Of a DNA stretch of 64,000 bases, positions 16,323 through 24,569 are shown one piece after another. Within the stretch, counting starts at the first letter, position 1. Each line of letters begins with the position of its first letter. Source of the stretch: Streptomyces sp. CB02009 (lineage in GTDB: Bacteria; Actinomycetota; Actinomycetes; Streptomycetales; Streptomycetaceae). The stretch lies in NCBI RefSeq assembly GCF_001905825.1, contig NZ_LIVV01000007.1, positions 186,001 through 250,000 on the forward strand, read 5' to 3'. The position numbers were made by a program, and so were the translations under genes. The notes below the pieces were generated by a model, which saw only the letters and a program-made list of their open reading frames with translations, was not told where the DNA came from and made no database searches.

Positions 16323-16380
16323 GACCAGTCGGTCCGCCCCCACAGACCAGTCGGTCCGCCCCCCCCGGACCAGTCGGTCC
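16323..16380. repeat. Three tandem copies of a 13-14-bp inverted-repeat unit
   Basis: GACCAGTCGGTCC occurs at 16323-16335, 16345-16357 and (with an extra leading G) 16367-16380, 22 bases apart. Each unit is itself an inverted repeat GACC-N4-GGTC. They sit directly after the chitinase stop and just before a strong terminator. Confidence 0.8.
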
Positions 16381-16410
16381 CCCCCCAGGAGCCATCGCGC
16401 CCCCCACACC

Positions 16411-16454
16411 GCGCGCCCCGGCCGGAGACACCCCACCTCCCGGCCGGGGCGCGC
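16411..16454. terminator. Strong terminator between chitinase and aspartate decarboxylase genes
   Basis: GCGCGCCCCGGCCGG (16411-16425) and CCGGCCGGGGCGCGC (16440-16454) form a 15-bp perfect stem with a 14-base loop. It lies between two convergent genes and can serve both. Confidence 0.8.
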
Positions 16455-16460
16455 ACCCCT

Positions 16461-16520
16461 GTGTCCGGAGCCGTCCGGAGCCGTCCGGAGCCGTCCGGAG
16501 CCGTCCGGAGCCGTCCGTTG
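16461..16520. repeat. 10-bp tandem repeat, five to six copies
   Basis: CCGTCCGGAG is repeated in exact register at 16471, 16481, 16491 and 16501, with diverged end copies at 16461 and 16511. The array abuts the stop codon of the minus-strand aspartate decarboxylase gene. Confidence 0.85.
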
Positions 16521-16523
16521 CCG

Positions 16524-18173
16524 TCAGGCCCGGGCGGCCTTCCACTCCTCGGCGTAGTCGTTGAAGATCGCCCGCAGATGGTGGCCGATCTTCAGGTAGT
16601 CCAGGTCGTCGAGGTTGGCGAGGGACACCCGGACCGACCACTCGGGGCCGTCGAACCCGCCGCCGTTGAGGAGGACGACACCGGTCTGCTCGGCGAGCCG
16701 GAACAGCGGGTCGACCGGCTCGTACTCCTTCTCCAGGAAGTCCGCGAAGTCCTTCCCGTGCACCCGCTCGGCCTCGGCGAGCAGATCGAGCTCGATGTAG
16801 TAGCCGGCCCGCTTCACGTCCTCGGCGATCTTCATCTGGGCGCCCTCGAGGAGCAGGTCGAGGCGCTGGCGCACGATGCCGCGGATCTTCTCCTTGTAGG
16901 CCTGGCCCTCGGGCAGCAGGTCGAAGAGCGAGAACAGCGACATCATGACCTGCTGGGGGAGCGAGAGGCCCGCCGTGTGGTTGAGGGCGACCTGGCGGGA
17001 GTCGGCGACCAGGCGGTCGATGAACCGGATGTTCGCCGGCTCCAGGGACAGCGTCCCGTACCGCTTGTCCAGGAGCTCCTTCTCGTCCCGCGGCAGGTTC
17101 GCCAGCATCTCGTCGACGACGTTGTCGTCGTGGAGGGCGATGACGCCGAGCCGGTGGCCGGTGCAGCCGTAGTGCTTGGAGTACGAGTACACGAGGAGCG
17201 TGTTGCGGGGCAGGTCGGCGGCGATCGAGCGGAAGCCCTCGACGAAGGTGCCGTACACGTCGTCCGTGACGATCAGCAGGTTCGGGTTGGTGGTGGCGAC
17301 GATGTCCTGGATCTGGCTCGCGACCCGCTCGCTCAGCGCGAGCGACGGCGGGTTCGAGGGGTTCACGAGGCAGACCATCTTCACCGAGGGGTCGGCGAGC
17401 TTGGCGACCTCCTCGGCCGGGTAGCGCCACTCGCGGACGCCGGTCTCGGTGAAGAGGCTCGCGTTGACCGTCACGACGTCGAAGTCGTACGTATCGAGCT
17501 CGGGGATCTCGATGTACGGGGTGAAGACCGGCACCATCAGGGCGATCCGGTCGCCCTTCCGCAGGATCCCGTTCTTCATCAGGGAGTCGAAGATGTAGCA
17601 CATGGCGGCCGTGCCGCCCTCCGTCGCGAAGAGCGACGTGGTCCCGGCGGGCGGCCGCTTGCCGAACATCTCGTCGTCGAGGTAGCCGCGGACGATCTGC
17701 TCGGCGTGCGGCAGCATCCGGTCCGGTACGGGGTAGTTGTCGCCGATCGTGCTGTCGGTCAGCTCGTGCACGAACGCGTCCTTGCCGAAGCCGAAGCGCT
17801 CGATCGCGTACTCCACACAGCTCTGCAGCAGCTCGATCCCGGGCAGGTCCGGGTGCTGCCGCACGAAGGCGTCGAAGCGGTCTCCGGAGCCCCGGAGTTC
17901 GGGCATGCCGCCGAGGTTGTCGGCGGTCCAGACCCGGCGGGACTCGGAGAGCGCGAAGTAGCCGAGGGCGAAGAAGGCCTCGCGGGGGCCGGTGGCGACC
18001 CAGTTCGGGTTGCCGCGGCCCGCGTTGAGCATCTGGGCCTGCGACTTCTCCTTCTGGCCGGGCTTGTCGGCCTGCGCGGCCTGCGCGAGCTGGATGAACT
18101 TGTCCTTCAGCTCGAACGGCGAGAGCTGCGCGAAGGACTTGATCTCCTCGCGGGTGAAGGTGGTCCTGGGCAC
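16524..18173 (-). CDS. aspD: Bifunctional aspartate aminotransferase/aspartate 4-decarboxylase
   Basis: This 549-residue PLP enzyme of fold type I is much longer than ordinary aspartate aminotransferases and matches the AspD/AsdA family, which releases CO2 from L-aspartate to give L-alanine. The PLP lysine is Lys333 in YSYSKHYGCTGHRLG. Asp304 and Tyr307 (VTDDVYG) and Asn274 (NPSNPP) are the cofactor contacts. The N-terminal GRGNPNWVAT and ESRRVWTADNLGGMPE segments are characteristic of the family. Directly upstream on the same strand are two AspT-type antiporters, which import aspartate in exchange for alanine. Decarboxylation consumes an inner proton and the charge-moving exchange builds proton-motive force, as described for Tetragenococcus. 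Confidence 0.93.
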   Translation of the reverse strand: MPRTTFTREEIKSFAQLSPFELKDKFIQLAQAAQADKPGQKEKSQAQMLNAGRGNPNWVATGPREAFFALGYFALSESRRVWTADNLGGMPELRGSGDRFDAFVRQHPDLPGIELLQSCVEYAIERFGFGKDAFVHELTDSTIGDNYPVPDRMLPHAEQIVRGYLDDEMFGKRPPAGTTSLFATEGGTAAMCYIFDSLMKNGILRKGDRIALMVPVFTPYIEIPELDTYDFDVVTVNASLFTETGVREWRYPAEEVAKLADPSVKMVCLVNPSNPPSLALSERVASQIQDIVATTNPNLLIVTDDVYGTFVEGFRSIAADLPRNTLLVYSYSKHYGCTGHRLGVIALHDDNVVDEMLANLPRDEKELLDKRYGTLSLEPANIRFIDRLVADSRQVALNHTAGLSLPQQVMMSLFSLFDLLPEGQAYKEKIRGIVRQRLDLLLEGAQMKIAEDVKRAGYYIELDLLAEAERVHGKDFADFLEKEYEPVDPLFRLAEQTGVVLLNGGGFDGPEWSVRVSLANLDDLDYLKIGHHLRAIFNDYAEEWKAARA

Positions 18174-18210
18174 GGTGGCTTCCTTACGTACGGGAGGGGG
18201 GGCGGTCGGC

Positions 18211-19914
18211 TCAGTGGGTGAGGATGACGATCACGGCGCCCCAGATGGTCAGCAGGACGTTGCCCACCGCGTAGGGGATCGTGTAGCCGAGAGTGGGGAT
18301 CTGGGACCTGGACTGCTCGTTGATCGCGCCGATCGCCGCGGTCGTCGTCTGGCCGCCGGCCAGGACGCCCATCAGGACCGGGAAGCGGATCTTCTGGATG
18401 TAGTGCCCGACGCCGAAGCCCACGAGCAGCGGGACCACCGTCGCCACCGCGCCCCAGACGAGCAGCCCCCAGCCGGCCGTCGAGAGGCCGCTGGTGAAAC
18501 TGGGGCCGGCGTTGATGCCGACGACCGCGATGAAGAGGCAGAGGCCGAGGGTGTCCATGAACCACTGGGCGCCGGGCGGCACATTGCCGTACGTCGGGTA
18601 CTTGCCGCGGATCCAGCCGAAGACCAGGCCCATGATCAGCGCGCCGCCCGAGGTGGACAGGGAGACCGGCACGCCCGACACGGTCAGCGCCGGGATGCCG
18701 ATGCACCCGCCGAGGAAGATGCCGAGGCCGACCCAGAGCATGTCGGTGGCGAAGGAGGTCGGCACGGGTGTGCCGATCGCCCTGCCCGCCGGGTCCACCA
18801 GGCGCTTCGGCCCGGTGAGGATCACCGTGTCGCCGCGTTCCAGCGTCGTGGAGAGCCGGTACGGGAACTCCGCGCCCGAGCGGTAGATCTTGTCGATGTA
18901 GACGCCGACCATGAAGGGCTCGCGCCGCAGGTCGGCGATCGACTTCCCGAGCTGCGCCTTCTCCGAGGCGACGACGTGCAGGGTCTCCGTCTGGTAGCCG
19001 AGCAGTTCCACGTCGTCGGTCTCGGGACCGATGTGGGCGCGGGGGTCGAAGTCGACGAGGGCCCCGCGCAGGGCGCTGACGGCGACCACGTCGCCGGGGC
19101 GCAGCACCGTCCCCTGGTCGTGGGCGAGGATCAGCCCCTCGCGCCGGACCCGGGTGATGTAGATGCGGCGCCCGAGCTCCTTCTGCTGGTTCTCGAAGTC
19201 GTCGATGGTCCGGCCGGCCAGCGGCGAGCGGTCCATCCGGTACGCGCGGAGGACGACCTCGTAGTAGCCCTCGGCCAGGTCGGGGTCGTCGCCCGGGGCG
19301 TCGAGCTCCTTGGCGATCCGGGCGGACTCCTCGGCCAGGTCCCGCTTGTACAGCTTGGGCAGGACGTTGGCGAGGAGCATCGCGCAGAGGATGGTGCCGA
19401 GCGGGTAGGTGACGGCGTAGCCGATCGCGACCAGGTTCTCCTCGGTCTTCATCTGTTCGGCGGAGAGCCCGGGCAGGTTGCCGATGGCGTCCTGGGCGAC
19501 ACCGATGACCGCGGACTGGGTGAGCGCGCCGCCCAGCAGGCCGGCGGAGAGCCCGGGGCCGTAGCCGAGCATCACGGCGAAGCCCCAGGAGACCAGGAGT
19601 CCCGTCACACAGACGACGACGGCGTTGACGACCTGCGGCATGCCGTCCTTCTTCAGGCCGCGGAAGAACTGGGGGCCGACCTTGTAGCCGAGGGCGAAGA
19701 GGAACATCGTGAAGAAGAGGTTCTTCACCGTGCCGTCGATCGTGACCTTGAACTGCGCCCCGAGCAGCAGGCCGGCCACCAGGCAGCCGGTGACGGCGCC
19801 GAGCGCGATCGCCTTGTAGCGGAGCTTGCCGAAGAGGAAGCCGATCGCGACGGTGATGAAGACGAGCAGCTCGGGGTGGGGCTGGAAGATGTTCCGGTTG
19901 AGGAAGTCGATCAT
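18211..19914 (-). CDS. aspT: Aspartate:alanine antiporter (AspT family), second copy
   Basis: The 567-residue protein has five to six N-terminal membrane helices (ELLVFITVAIGFLFGKL onward), a central soluble part with two TrkA-C/RCK_C-like domains (near DRSPLAGRTIDDFENQQKEL and VASEKAQLGKSIADLRREP), and about five to six C-terminal helices ending WGAVIVILTH. This is the layout of the aspartate:alanine exchanger family. The ATG is nine bases after the stop of the upstream paralog with GAGGGG as ribosome-binding site, and the decarboxylase follows 37 bases later, so the three form an operon. It shares the fold with its neighbour but the two differ widely in sequence. Confidence 0.9.
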   Translation of the reverse strand: MIDFLNRNIFQPHPELLVFITVAIGFLFGKLRYKAIALGAVTGCLVAGLLLGAQFKVTIDGTVKNLFFTMFLFALGYKVGPQFFRGLKKDGMPQVVNAVVVCVTGLLVSWGFAVMLGYGPGLSAGLLGGALTQSAVIGVAQDAIGNLPGLSAEQMKTEENLVAIGYAVTYPLGTILCAMLLANVLPKLYKRDLAEESARIAKELDAPGDDPDLAEGYYEVVLRAYRMDRSPLAGRTIDDFENQQKELGRRIYITRVRREGLILAHDQGTVLRPGDVVAVSALRGALVDFDPRAHIGPETDDVELLGYQTETLHVVASEKAQLGKSIADLRREPFMVGVYIDKIYRSGAEFPYRLSTTLERGDTVILTGPKRLVDPAGRAIGTPVPTSFATDMLWVGLGIFLGGCIGIPALTVSGVPVSLSTSGGALIMGLVFGWIRGKYPTYGNVPPGAQWFMDTLGLCLFIAVVGINAGPSFTSGLSTAGWGLLVWGAVATVVPLLVGFGVGHYIQKIRFPVLMGVLAGGQTTTAAIGAINEQSRSQIPTLGYTIPYAVGNVLLTIWGAVIVILTH

Positions 19915-19923
19915 GGGTGCCCC

Positions 19924-21606
19924 TCACGCTCCGAGGATGCCGACGAGCAGCGGGCCGGTCAGCGGAAGCAGGAAGTTCGAGAGCGTGTACGTGATGGTGT
20001 AGCCGAGCATCGGGACCGAGCTCTGGGCGACCTGGGTCACCGAGGTGATGGCCGGGGTCGAGCACTGCTGGCCGGCGATCGCGCCGATGAGCAGCGGTTT
20101 CTCGATGTTCAGGAGCTTGCGGCCGACGAACAGCGAGATCGTCGCGGGGATCAGGACCATCGCGATCCCGGCGAACGGCAGCAGCGCCCCGTACTCCTTG
20201 AGCAGCGGCCAGGCCTGCGGGCCCGACACCAGGCCCGTGCACGCGATGAAGATCGCCAGGCCCATGTCCTTGAGGGTGGCGGCGGCCTGCGGGGGGAACG
20301 CGCCGAAGGTCTGCATCCGGGACCGGAACCAGCCGAAGAGCAGGCCGGAGATCAGACAGCCGCCACCGGTGCCGAGCGACATGGGGACGTCGCCGAACGT
20401 GACCACGACCTGGCCGAGGAGCGAGCCGCAGACGATGCCGAGACCCAGGTAGATGAAGTCGGTGGCGTCGTTCTTGACGACCGCGCCGACCTTGGACGCC
20501 AGCTTGCCGAGGCCCGCGCGGGCGCCGACCAGGGTGAGGACGTCGCCCCGGGCCACCACGGTCTCGGGGGTCGCGGGCAGGTGCTGGTCGTTGCGGAGCA
20601 CGTCCGTCACGTACACCCCGCCGGAGGAGAACTCCGGGTGCTCCTTGGACAGGGTGTCCAGGGACTTGCCGGCCGCGTTTTTGTCGGTCAGCGAGATCTG
20701 GGTGGTGGCGAGCGGGGTGTCCAGGCCGGGGACGGCCGGGGTCTCGGGGCCGATGACCCGGCCCGCCTCGATGATGTTGGCCCGCCGTCCGACGGTGAGC
20801 ACGAGGTCGGAGAGGGTCAGCTCGAAGTCGGGCGGGGGAGGGGTGAGGACCTTGCTGCCCCGCTTCACCGCCTCGACGGTGACCCGGCCGCCGAGCGAGC
20901 GCTCCAGATCGCCGACCCTGGCGCCGTCCGCCTGGGTGACCAGGAACGTCCGGCCGACCATGCCGGGCAGCGCCTCGCGCTCGTCGTCCTCCAGGCCGCC
21001 GCCCGAGCCGCGCATCTTCTCCCACAGCTCGCGGCAGGCGTCGCGGAGGTTGATCCGCATCATCATCGGCATGATCTGGCTGGTGTAGATGACGATGGTG
21101 ATGAGGCCGAAGAGGTAGCAGACGGTGTACGCGGTGGCGACATGGCCCTGGTACTGGGTGATCTGCTCCTGCGTCAGGTCGGACAGGTTGCCGATGGCCT
21201 CGGTGGCCGTACCGACGACCGCCGACTCGGTGGCGGCCCCGGCGAGGATGCCCGCGGCGGTGCCGACGTCCAGGTCGAAGGCCTCGGCGAGGCCGAGCGC
21301 GATGCCGACGACGCAGACGACCTCGATCAGGCAGAGGGCGAAGTACCGCAGGCTCTTCTTGTTGAGGTTCGCGAAGAACTGGGGGCCGGCCATGTAGCCG
21401 AGCGAGAAGATGAAGAGCGCGAAGAAGATCGTCTTCACGTCGTCGGAGATGGTGAGCTTCGTCCAGGCGCCGACGAGCAGCGAGACGATCAGGGTTCCGC
21501 AGATGCCGCCGAGCGTGATGGGGCCGACCCGGAGCTTGCCGACGAGATAGCCGGCCGAGAGGCAGAGGAAGAGGGCGAGTTCGGGGTTGTCACGGAGGAC
21601 TCCCAT
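19924..21606 (-). CDS. aspT: Aspartate:alanine antiporter (AspT family), first copy
   Basis: The first gene of the aspartate operon encodes 560 residues with the same helix-RCK_C-RCK_C-helix plan as the next gene. N-terminal helices start at ELALFLCLSAGYLVGKLRVG, soluble domains occupy about 190-370 and the C-terminal helices contain GTGGGCLISGLLFGW. AspT proteins exchange external aspartate for internal alanine. Two tandem copies could act as a heteromer or have different substrates, as for paired YbjL/YidE-type relatives; this is inference. The start has GAGGTGAGGG upstream. A hairpin CGCCC-AAACA-GGGCG (21619-21633) overlaps the leader and may influence translation. Confidence 0.9.
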   Translation of the reverse strand: MGVLRDNPELALFLCLSAGYLVGKLRVGPITLGGICGTLIVSLLVGAWTKLTISDDVKTIFFALFIFSLGYMAGPQFFANLNKKSLRYFALCLIEVVCVVGIALGLAEAFDLDVGTAAGILAGAATESAVVGTATEAIGNLSDLTQEQITQYQGHVATAYTVCYLFGLITIVIYTSQIMPMMMRINLRDACRELWEKMRGSGGGLEDDEREALPGMVGRTFLVTQADGARVGDLERSLGGRVTVEAVKRGSKVLTPPPPDFELTLSDLVLTVGRRANIIEAGRVIGPETPAVPGLDTPLATTQISLTDKNAAGKSLDTLSKEHPEFSSGGVYVTDVLRNDQHLPATPETVVARGDVLTLVGARAGLGKLASKVGAVVKNDATDFIYLGLGIVCGSLLGQVVVTFGDVPMSLGTGGGCLISGLLFGWFRSRMQTFGAFPPQAAATLKDMGLAIFIACTGLVSGPQAWPLLKEYGALLPFAGIAMVLIPATISLFVGRKLLNIEKPLLIGAIAGQQCSTPAITSVTQVAQSSVPMLGYTITYTLSNFLLPLTGPLLVGILGA

Positions 21607-21800
21607 CCGCCCTCACCTCGCCCAAACAGGGCGAATAGTGAGGATAGTGGACATAAGGGGACGCTAACAGGGTGGTGGAGGGAGAGGGGCAACGCCTCAC
21701 CCGAACGGGTGAGCCAGTGATGCCTGTTCGACCCCTGCGGGTGTCGCACGTCCCCCGGCGGGGTGTCGCGCGTGCCTCTGAGGGCGGCGCCGGCCGGAAC

Positions 21801-21839
21801 GGCTCAGGCCCCGGTTCGCGACGAACCGGGGCCTGAGCC
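21801..21839. terminator. Long perfect hairpin downstream of the small membrane protein gene
   Basis: An 18-bp stem (21801-21818 with 21822-21839; arm core CAGGCCCCGGTTCG) has a three-base loop. It is 25 bases past the stop of the minus-strand gene at 21865 and upstream of the aspartate operon. A close copy of the same stem ends tRNA-His (22346-22380). Confidence 0.85.
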
Positions 21840-21864
21840 GCACGAGTGGGGGTGGAGGGCGCCG

Positions 21865-22308
21865 TCAGGTCGCGGGCCGCGCCCTGCCGAACTCGCCCCG
21901 GAGCCCCAGGCCGCACGCGGCGATGGCGACCAGGGCGAGCAGCACCATCACCCAGTTGATGACGAGGTCCGGTCCGCCCTCGCGTGCCAGGGCGTTGGAC
22001 ACGGCCTCCCGGACGACGAACACCTGCAGGGCCGCCGCCGCGCCGAGCGCCGCGACCCGGGCCCAGCGGGGGCCCCTGCCCCTGAAGGAGTCGAGCCCGA
22101 GCACCGCCGCGCTCCAGAGCATCACCACCGCCACGGCGGCTTCGGCCGCGAGGAAGAGGAGGACGGCGCCGGAGCTCCTCGGATCGGTGTGGTCGATCTC
22201 GGCGGTGTCCGGCGTGAACAGCACCATGGCCAGCTGGATGAGGAGGACGTAGCCGATCTCCAGGGCGAGGACGGACGCCCCCGCCTGCCTGAGGAAGCGG
22301 GACGTCAT
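21865..22308 (-). CDS. Small integral membrane protein, four helices, unknown function
   Basis: The 147-residue product has four predicted membrane helices (about 8-31, 48-68, 82-103, 117-137) with a short outer loop FTPDTAEIDHTDPRSSG and a basic SFRGRGPRWAR inner loop. No family motif is recognised. AGGAG lies eight bases before the ATG. It is bracketed by two nearly identical terminator hairpins, so it is probably transcribed alone or by read-through from tRNA-His. Confidence 0.75.
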   Translation of the reverse strand: MTSRFLRQAGASVLALEIGYVLLIQLAMVLFTPDTAEIDHTDPRSSGAVLLFLAAEAAVAVVMLWSAAVLGLDSFRGRGPRWARVAALGAAAALQVFVVREAVSNALAREGGPDLVINWVMVLLALVAIAACGLGLRGEFGRARPAT

Positions 22309-22345
22309 CGAGGGCTCCTGGTGGTCATGACGGTCGGGAGTACGA

Positions 22346-22380
22346 CTCAGGCCCCGGTTCGCAAGGAACCGGGGCCTGAG
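22346..22380 (-). terminator. Terminator of tRNA-His
   Basis: CTCAGGCCCCGGTTC (22346-22360) pairs with GAACCGGGGCCTGAG (22366-22380) around a five-base loop, seven bases beyond the tRNA 3' end. The stem is the same sequence as the core of the hairpin at 21801-21839. Confidence 0.85.
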
Positions 22381-22387
22381 CTGAAAG

Positions 22388-22461
22388 GGTGAGTAACGGG
22401 ACTCGAACCCGCGACATCCTGGACCACAACCAGGTGCTCTACCGTCTGAGCTATACCCACC
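22388..22461 (-). tRNA. tRNA-His (anticodon GTG)
   Basis: The reverse complement folds as a cloverleaf with acceptor GTGGGTA/TACTCAC, D-arm TAGCTCAGACGGTAGAGC, anticodon loop TTGTGGT and T-arm with GGTTCGAGTCC. A G at position -1 faces C73, the hallmark of tRNA-His. CCA is not encoded. It lies just downstream of orn, as in other Streptomyces. Confidence 0.97.
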
Positions 22462-22577
22462 ATGACCGGCGGTTTCCCGAGGGTTTCCCCGACCGGCCGA
22501 GAAGAAGTCTACAGGGTTCTGGAGGGTGCTCGCGCCCACATTGATCTGCGGGCACGAGCGGCCCTGCGCGGAGGGGA

Positions 22578-23180
22578 TTATTCGGCCGGTACGACGTGCC
22601 GGGCCGCGATCTGCTTCGCGGTCTCCGAGTCGGGGCCGGGCTGCGGGACGAAGACCGCCTCGCGGTAGTAGCGCAGCTCCGCGATGGACTCGCGGATGTC
22701 GGCGAGCGCCCGGTGGTTGCCGTTCTTCTCCGGACTGTTGAAGTACGCCCTCGGGTACCAGCGGCGGGCCAGCTCCTTGACCGAGGAGACATCGACGATC
22801 CGGTAGTGCAGGTGGCTCTCCAGGGCGGCCATGTCCCGGGCGAGGAAGCCGCGGTCCGTGGAGACCGAGTTCCCGCACAGGGGCGCCTTGCCGGGTTCCT
22901 TGACGTGCTCGCGGATGTACGCGAGGACCTGGGCCTCCGCGTCGGCGAGCGTGGTGCCGTCGGCGAGCGCGTCGAGCAGCCCCGAGGCCGTGTGCATCTG
23001 GCGCACGATCTCCGGCATGGTCTCCAGGGCGCTGTCCGGCGGGCGGATCACGATGTCCACCCCGTCGCCGAGCACGTTCAGTTCCGAGTCGGTGACCAGT
23101 GCGGCCACCTCGATGAGTGCGTCGTCCGTCAGCGAGAGCCCGGTCATCTCGCAGTCGATCCACACCATGCGATCGTTCAT
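22578..23180 (-). CDS. orn: Oligoribonuclease
   Basis: This 200-residue DEDDh 3'-5' exonuclease degrades two- to five-base RNA and the cyclic-di-GMP product pGpG in the cytoplasm. The catalytic residues are visible: Asp9 and Glu11 in WIDCEMTGL, the Asp in STDRGFLARDM and the His-Asp pair in NHRALADIRES. The protein matches typical Orn from start to end. It sits next to adpA, and loss of the S. griseus or S. coelicolor homolog (ornA) is known to impair growth and development. Its 230-base upstream gap contains the adpA terminator. Confidence 0.97.
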   Translation of the reverse strand: MNDRMVWIDCEMTGLSLTDDALIEVAALVTDSELNVLGDGVDIVIRPPDSALETMPEIVRQMHTASGLLDALADGTTLADAEAQVLAYIREHVKEPGKAPLCGNSVSTDRGFLARDMAALESHLHYRIVDVSSVKELARRWYPRAYFNSPEKNGNHRALADIRESIAELRYYREAVFVPQPGPDSETAKQIAARHVVPAE

Positions 23181-23317
23181 GCGTCCACCTTAGGGGCTCT
23201 TTCCCCTGTCGGAGCGGGCCGAGCCGTCCCGTGCCGGGGCGGATACGGGAGCCGGCGCCGTTTCCCTCCCGCGCCCGGAGGCCGCTCCCGCCCCGGCGGC
23301 CCCGCCGGCACGACGCC

Positions 23318-23354
23318 GACGGGCCCCCGGGGGAGATGTCCCCGGGGGCCCGTC
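23318..23354 (-). terminator. Terminator downstream of adpA
   Basis: GACGGGCCCCCGGGG (23318-23332) pairs with CCCCGGGGGCCCGTC (23340-23354), a 15-bp stem and seven-base loop, 45 bases past the adpA stop and before the orn start region on the same strand. Confidence 0.8.
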
Positions 23355-23399
23355 GTTCCTGCGGCGCGCCGCTTGTGGCGGCGGCGGTCTTCTCTTTCC

Positions 23400-24569
23400 T
23401 TACGGCGCGCTGCGCTGGCCCGGGAGCGCGGGCCGCCCCGGAGCGTAGGCGTCGGACTGCGGCTTCCCCTGGTCCAGCGGGGACCCGGGGCGGCGGATTC
23501 CGGCCATGACCTGGGCGGGCACGACCGGGTCGAGCACCGCCGTGGCGGTGTCGCCCTGCGGCCGCCGCGCGCGGTACGCCGCCCGGTAGGCGGCCGGCGA
23601 GGAGCCGAGCTGCCGCCGGAAGTGGCCGCGCAGCGCCACCGGCGAGCGGAAGCCGCACCGGCCCGCGACCTCGTCGACCGAGTAGTCGGAGGTCTCCAGC
23701 AGCCGCTGGGCCTGCAGCACCCGCTGGGTGATCAGCCACTGGAGGGGGGCCGAACCGGTCAGCGAGCGGAACCGGCGGTCGAAGGTCCGCCGTGACATGT
23801 ACGCGCGGGCGGCCAGGGTCTCCACGTCGAACTGCTCGTGGAGGTGCTCCAGCGCCCAGGCGACGACCTCGGCCAGCGGGTCGGCGCCGATCTCCTCAGG
23901 TAAAGACCTGTCGAGGTAGCGCTCCTGACCGCCGCTGCGCCGCGGCGGGACGACCAGCCGGCGCGCCAGGGCGCCCGCGGCCTCCGTGCCGTGGTCGGTC
24001 CGCACGATGTGCAGGCACAGATCGATTCCGGCCGCCGTGCCCGCGGAGGTCAGGACGTCCCCGTCGTCGACGAAGAGCTCCCGGGGGTCCACATGGACCG
24101 ACGGGTAGCGCTTGGCGAGCGTCGGCGCGTACATCCAGTGCGTCGTCGCCGGGCGGCCGTCGAGCAGGCCGGCCGCGGCGAGGACGAACGCACCGGTGCA
24201 CAGGCCGACGATCCGCGCGCCCTCCTCGTGGGCGCGGCGCAGCGCTTCGAGCGCCTCCGGCGGTGGCGGCGAGGTGATCGACCGCCAGGCCGGGACGACG
24301 ACGGTGCCCGCCCGGCTGATCGCCTCCAGGCCGTACGGCGCGGTCAGTTCGAGTCCACCGGTGGTCCGCAGCGGTCCGTCCTCGCCCGCACAGACGAGCA
24401 GTCGGTAGCGGGGCACTCCGGCGTCCTGCCGGTCGATGCCGAACACGGAGAGCGGGATGGAACTCTCGAAGATGGGGCCGCCGCTGAACAGCAGCACCGC
24501 GACGACTTCGCGACGGCGGCGCCCGGTCAGCTTCCGTGCGGCCTCCGGTGCGGTGGAGTCCTGGCTCAT
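23400..24569 (-). CDS. adpA: Developmental master regulator AdpA (AraC/DJ-1 family)
   Basis: The 389-residue protein has a DJ-1/PfpI-like dimerisation domain (about 20-200: VVAVLLFSGGPIFESSIPLSVFG split in two, VGLCTGAFVLAAAGLLDGRPATTHW) and a C-terminal AraC/XylS double helix-turn-helix (240-340: LAARAYMSRRTFDRRFRS, VAGRCGFRSPVALRGHF). These match AdpA, the regulator that opens the developmental and antibiotic programme and binds TGGCSNGWWY-type sites. Codon 223, between the two domains, is TTA, which makes translation depend on the bldA tRNA as in S. griseus and S. coelicolor. Neighbour orn also agrees. GAGGGGGG precedes the ATG. Confidence 0.97.
   Translation of the reverse strand: MSQDSTAPEAARKLTGRRRREVVAVLLFSGGPIFESSIPLSVFGIDRQDAGVPRYRLLVCAGEDGPLRTTGGLELTAPYGLEAISRAGTVVVPAWRSITSPPPPEALEALRRAHEEGARIVGLCTGAFVLAAAGLLDGRPATTHWMYAPTLAKRYPSVHVDPRELFVDDGDVLTSAGTAAGIDLCLHIVRTDHGTEAAGALARRLVVPPRRSGGQERYLDRSLPEEIGADPLAEVVAWALEHLHEQFDVETLAARAYMSRRTFDRRFRSLTGSAPLQWLITQRVLQAQRLLETSDYSVDEVAGRCGFRSPVALRGHFRRQLGSSPAAYRAAYRARRPQGDTATAVLDPVVPAQVMAGIRRPGSPLDQGKPQSDAYAPGRPALPGQRSAP
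23901..23903 (-). other. TTA (bldA-dependent) codon inside adpA
   Basis: The codon for Leu223 in DRSLPEEIG is TTA, the rarest codon in Streptomyces, read only by the bldA tRNA. It lies in the linker between the DJ-1 and DNA-binding domains, the same place as in known adpA genes. Confidence 0.95.

Noticed and set aside
16323..16380. DasR (dre) sites downstream of the chitinase
   Set aside because: The units are GACC-N4-GGTC, the opposite orientation of the dre half-sites, and lie after the gene.
16323..16520. CRISPR-like array
   Set aside because: Units are 10-14 bases, spaced by fewer than 10 bases, with no spacers of constant length.
13105..17601. 1498-codon minus-strand frame over histidine kinase, chitinase and decarboxylase genes
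   Set aside because: It spans three convincing genes in other frames and has a Gly/Arg/Asp shadow composition with no domain.
22388..22461. Integrative element at tRNA-His
   Set aside because: Flanks are the conserved orn gene and a small membrane gene, with no integrase or att repeat; only the terminator stem is duplicated.
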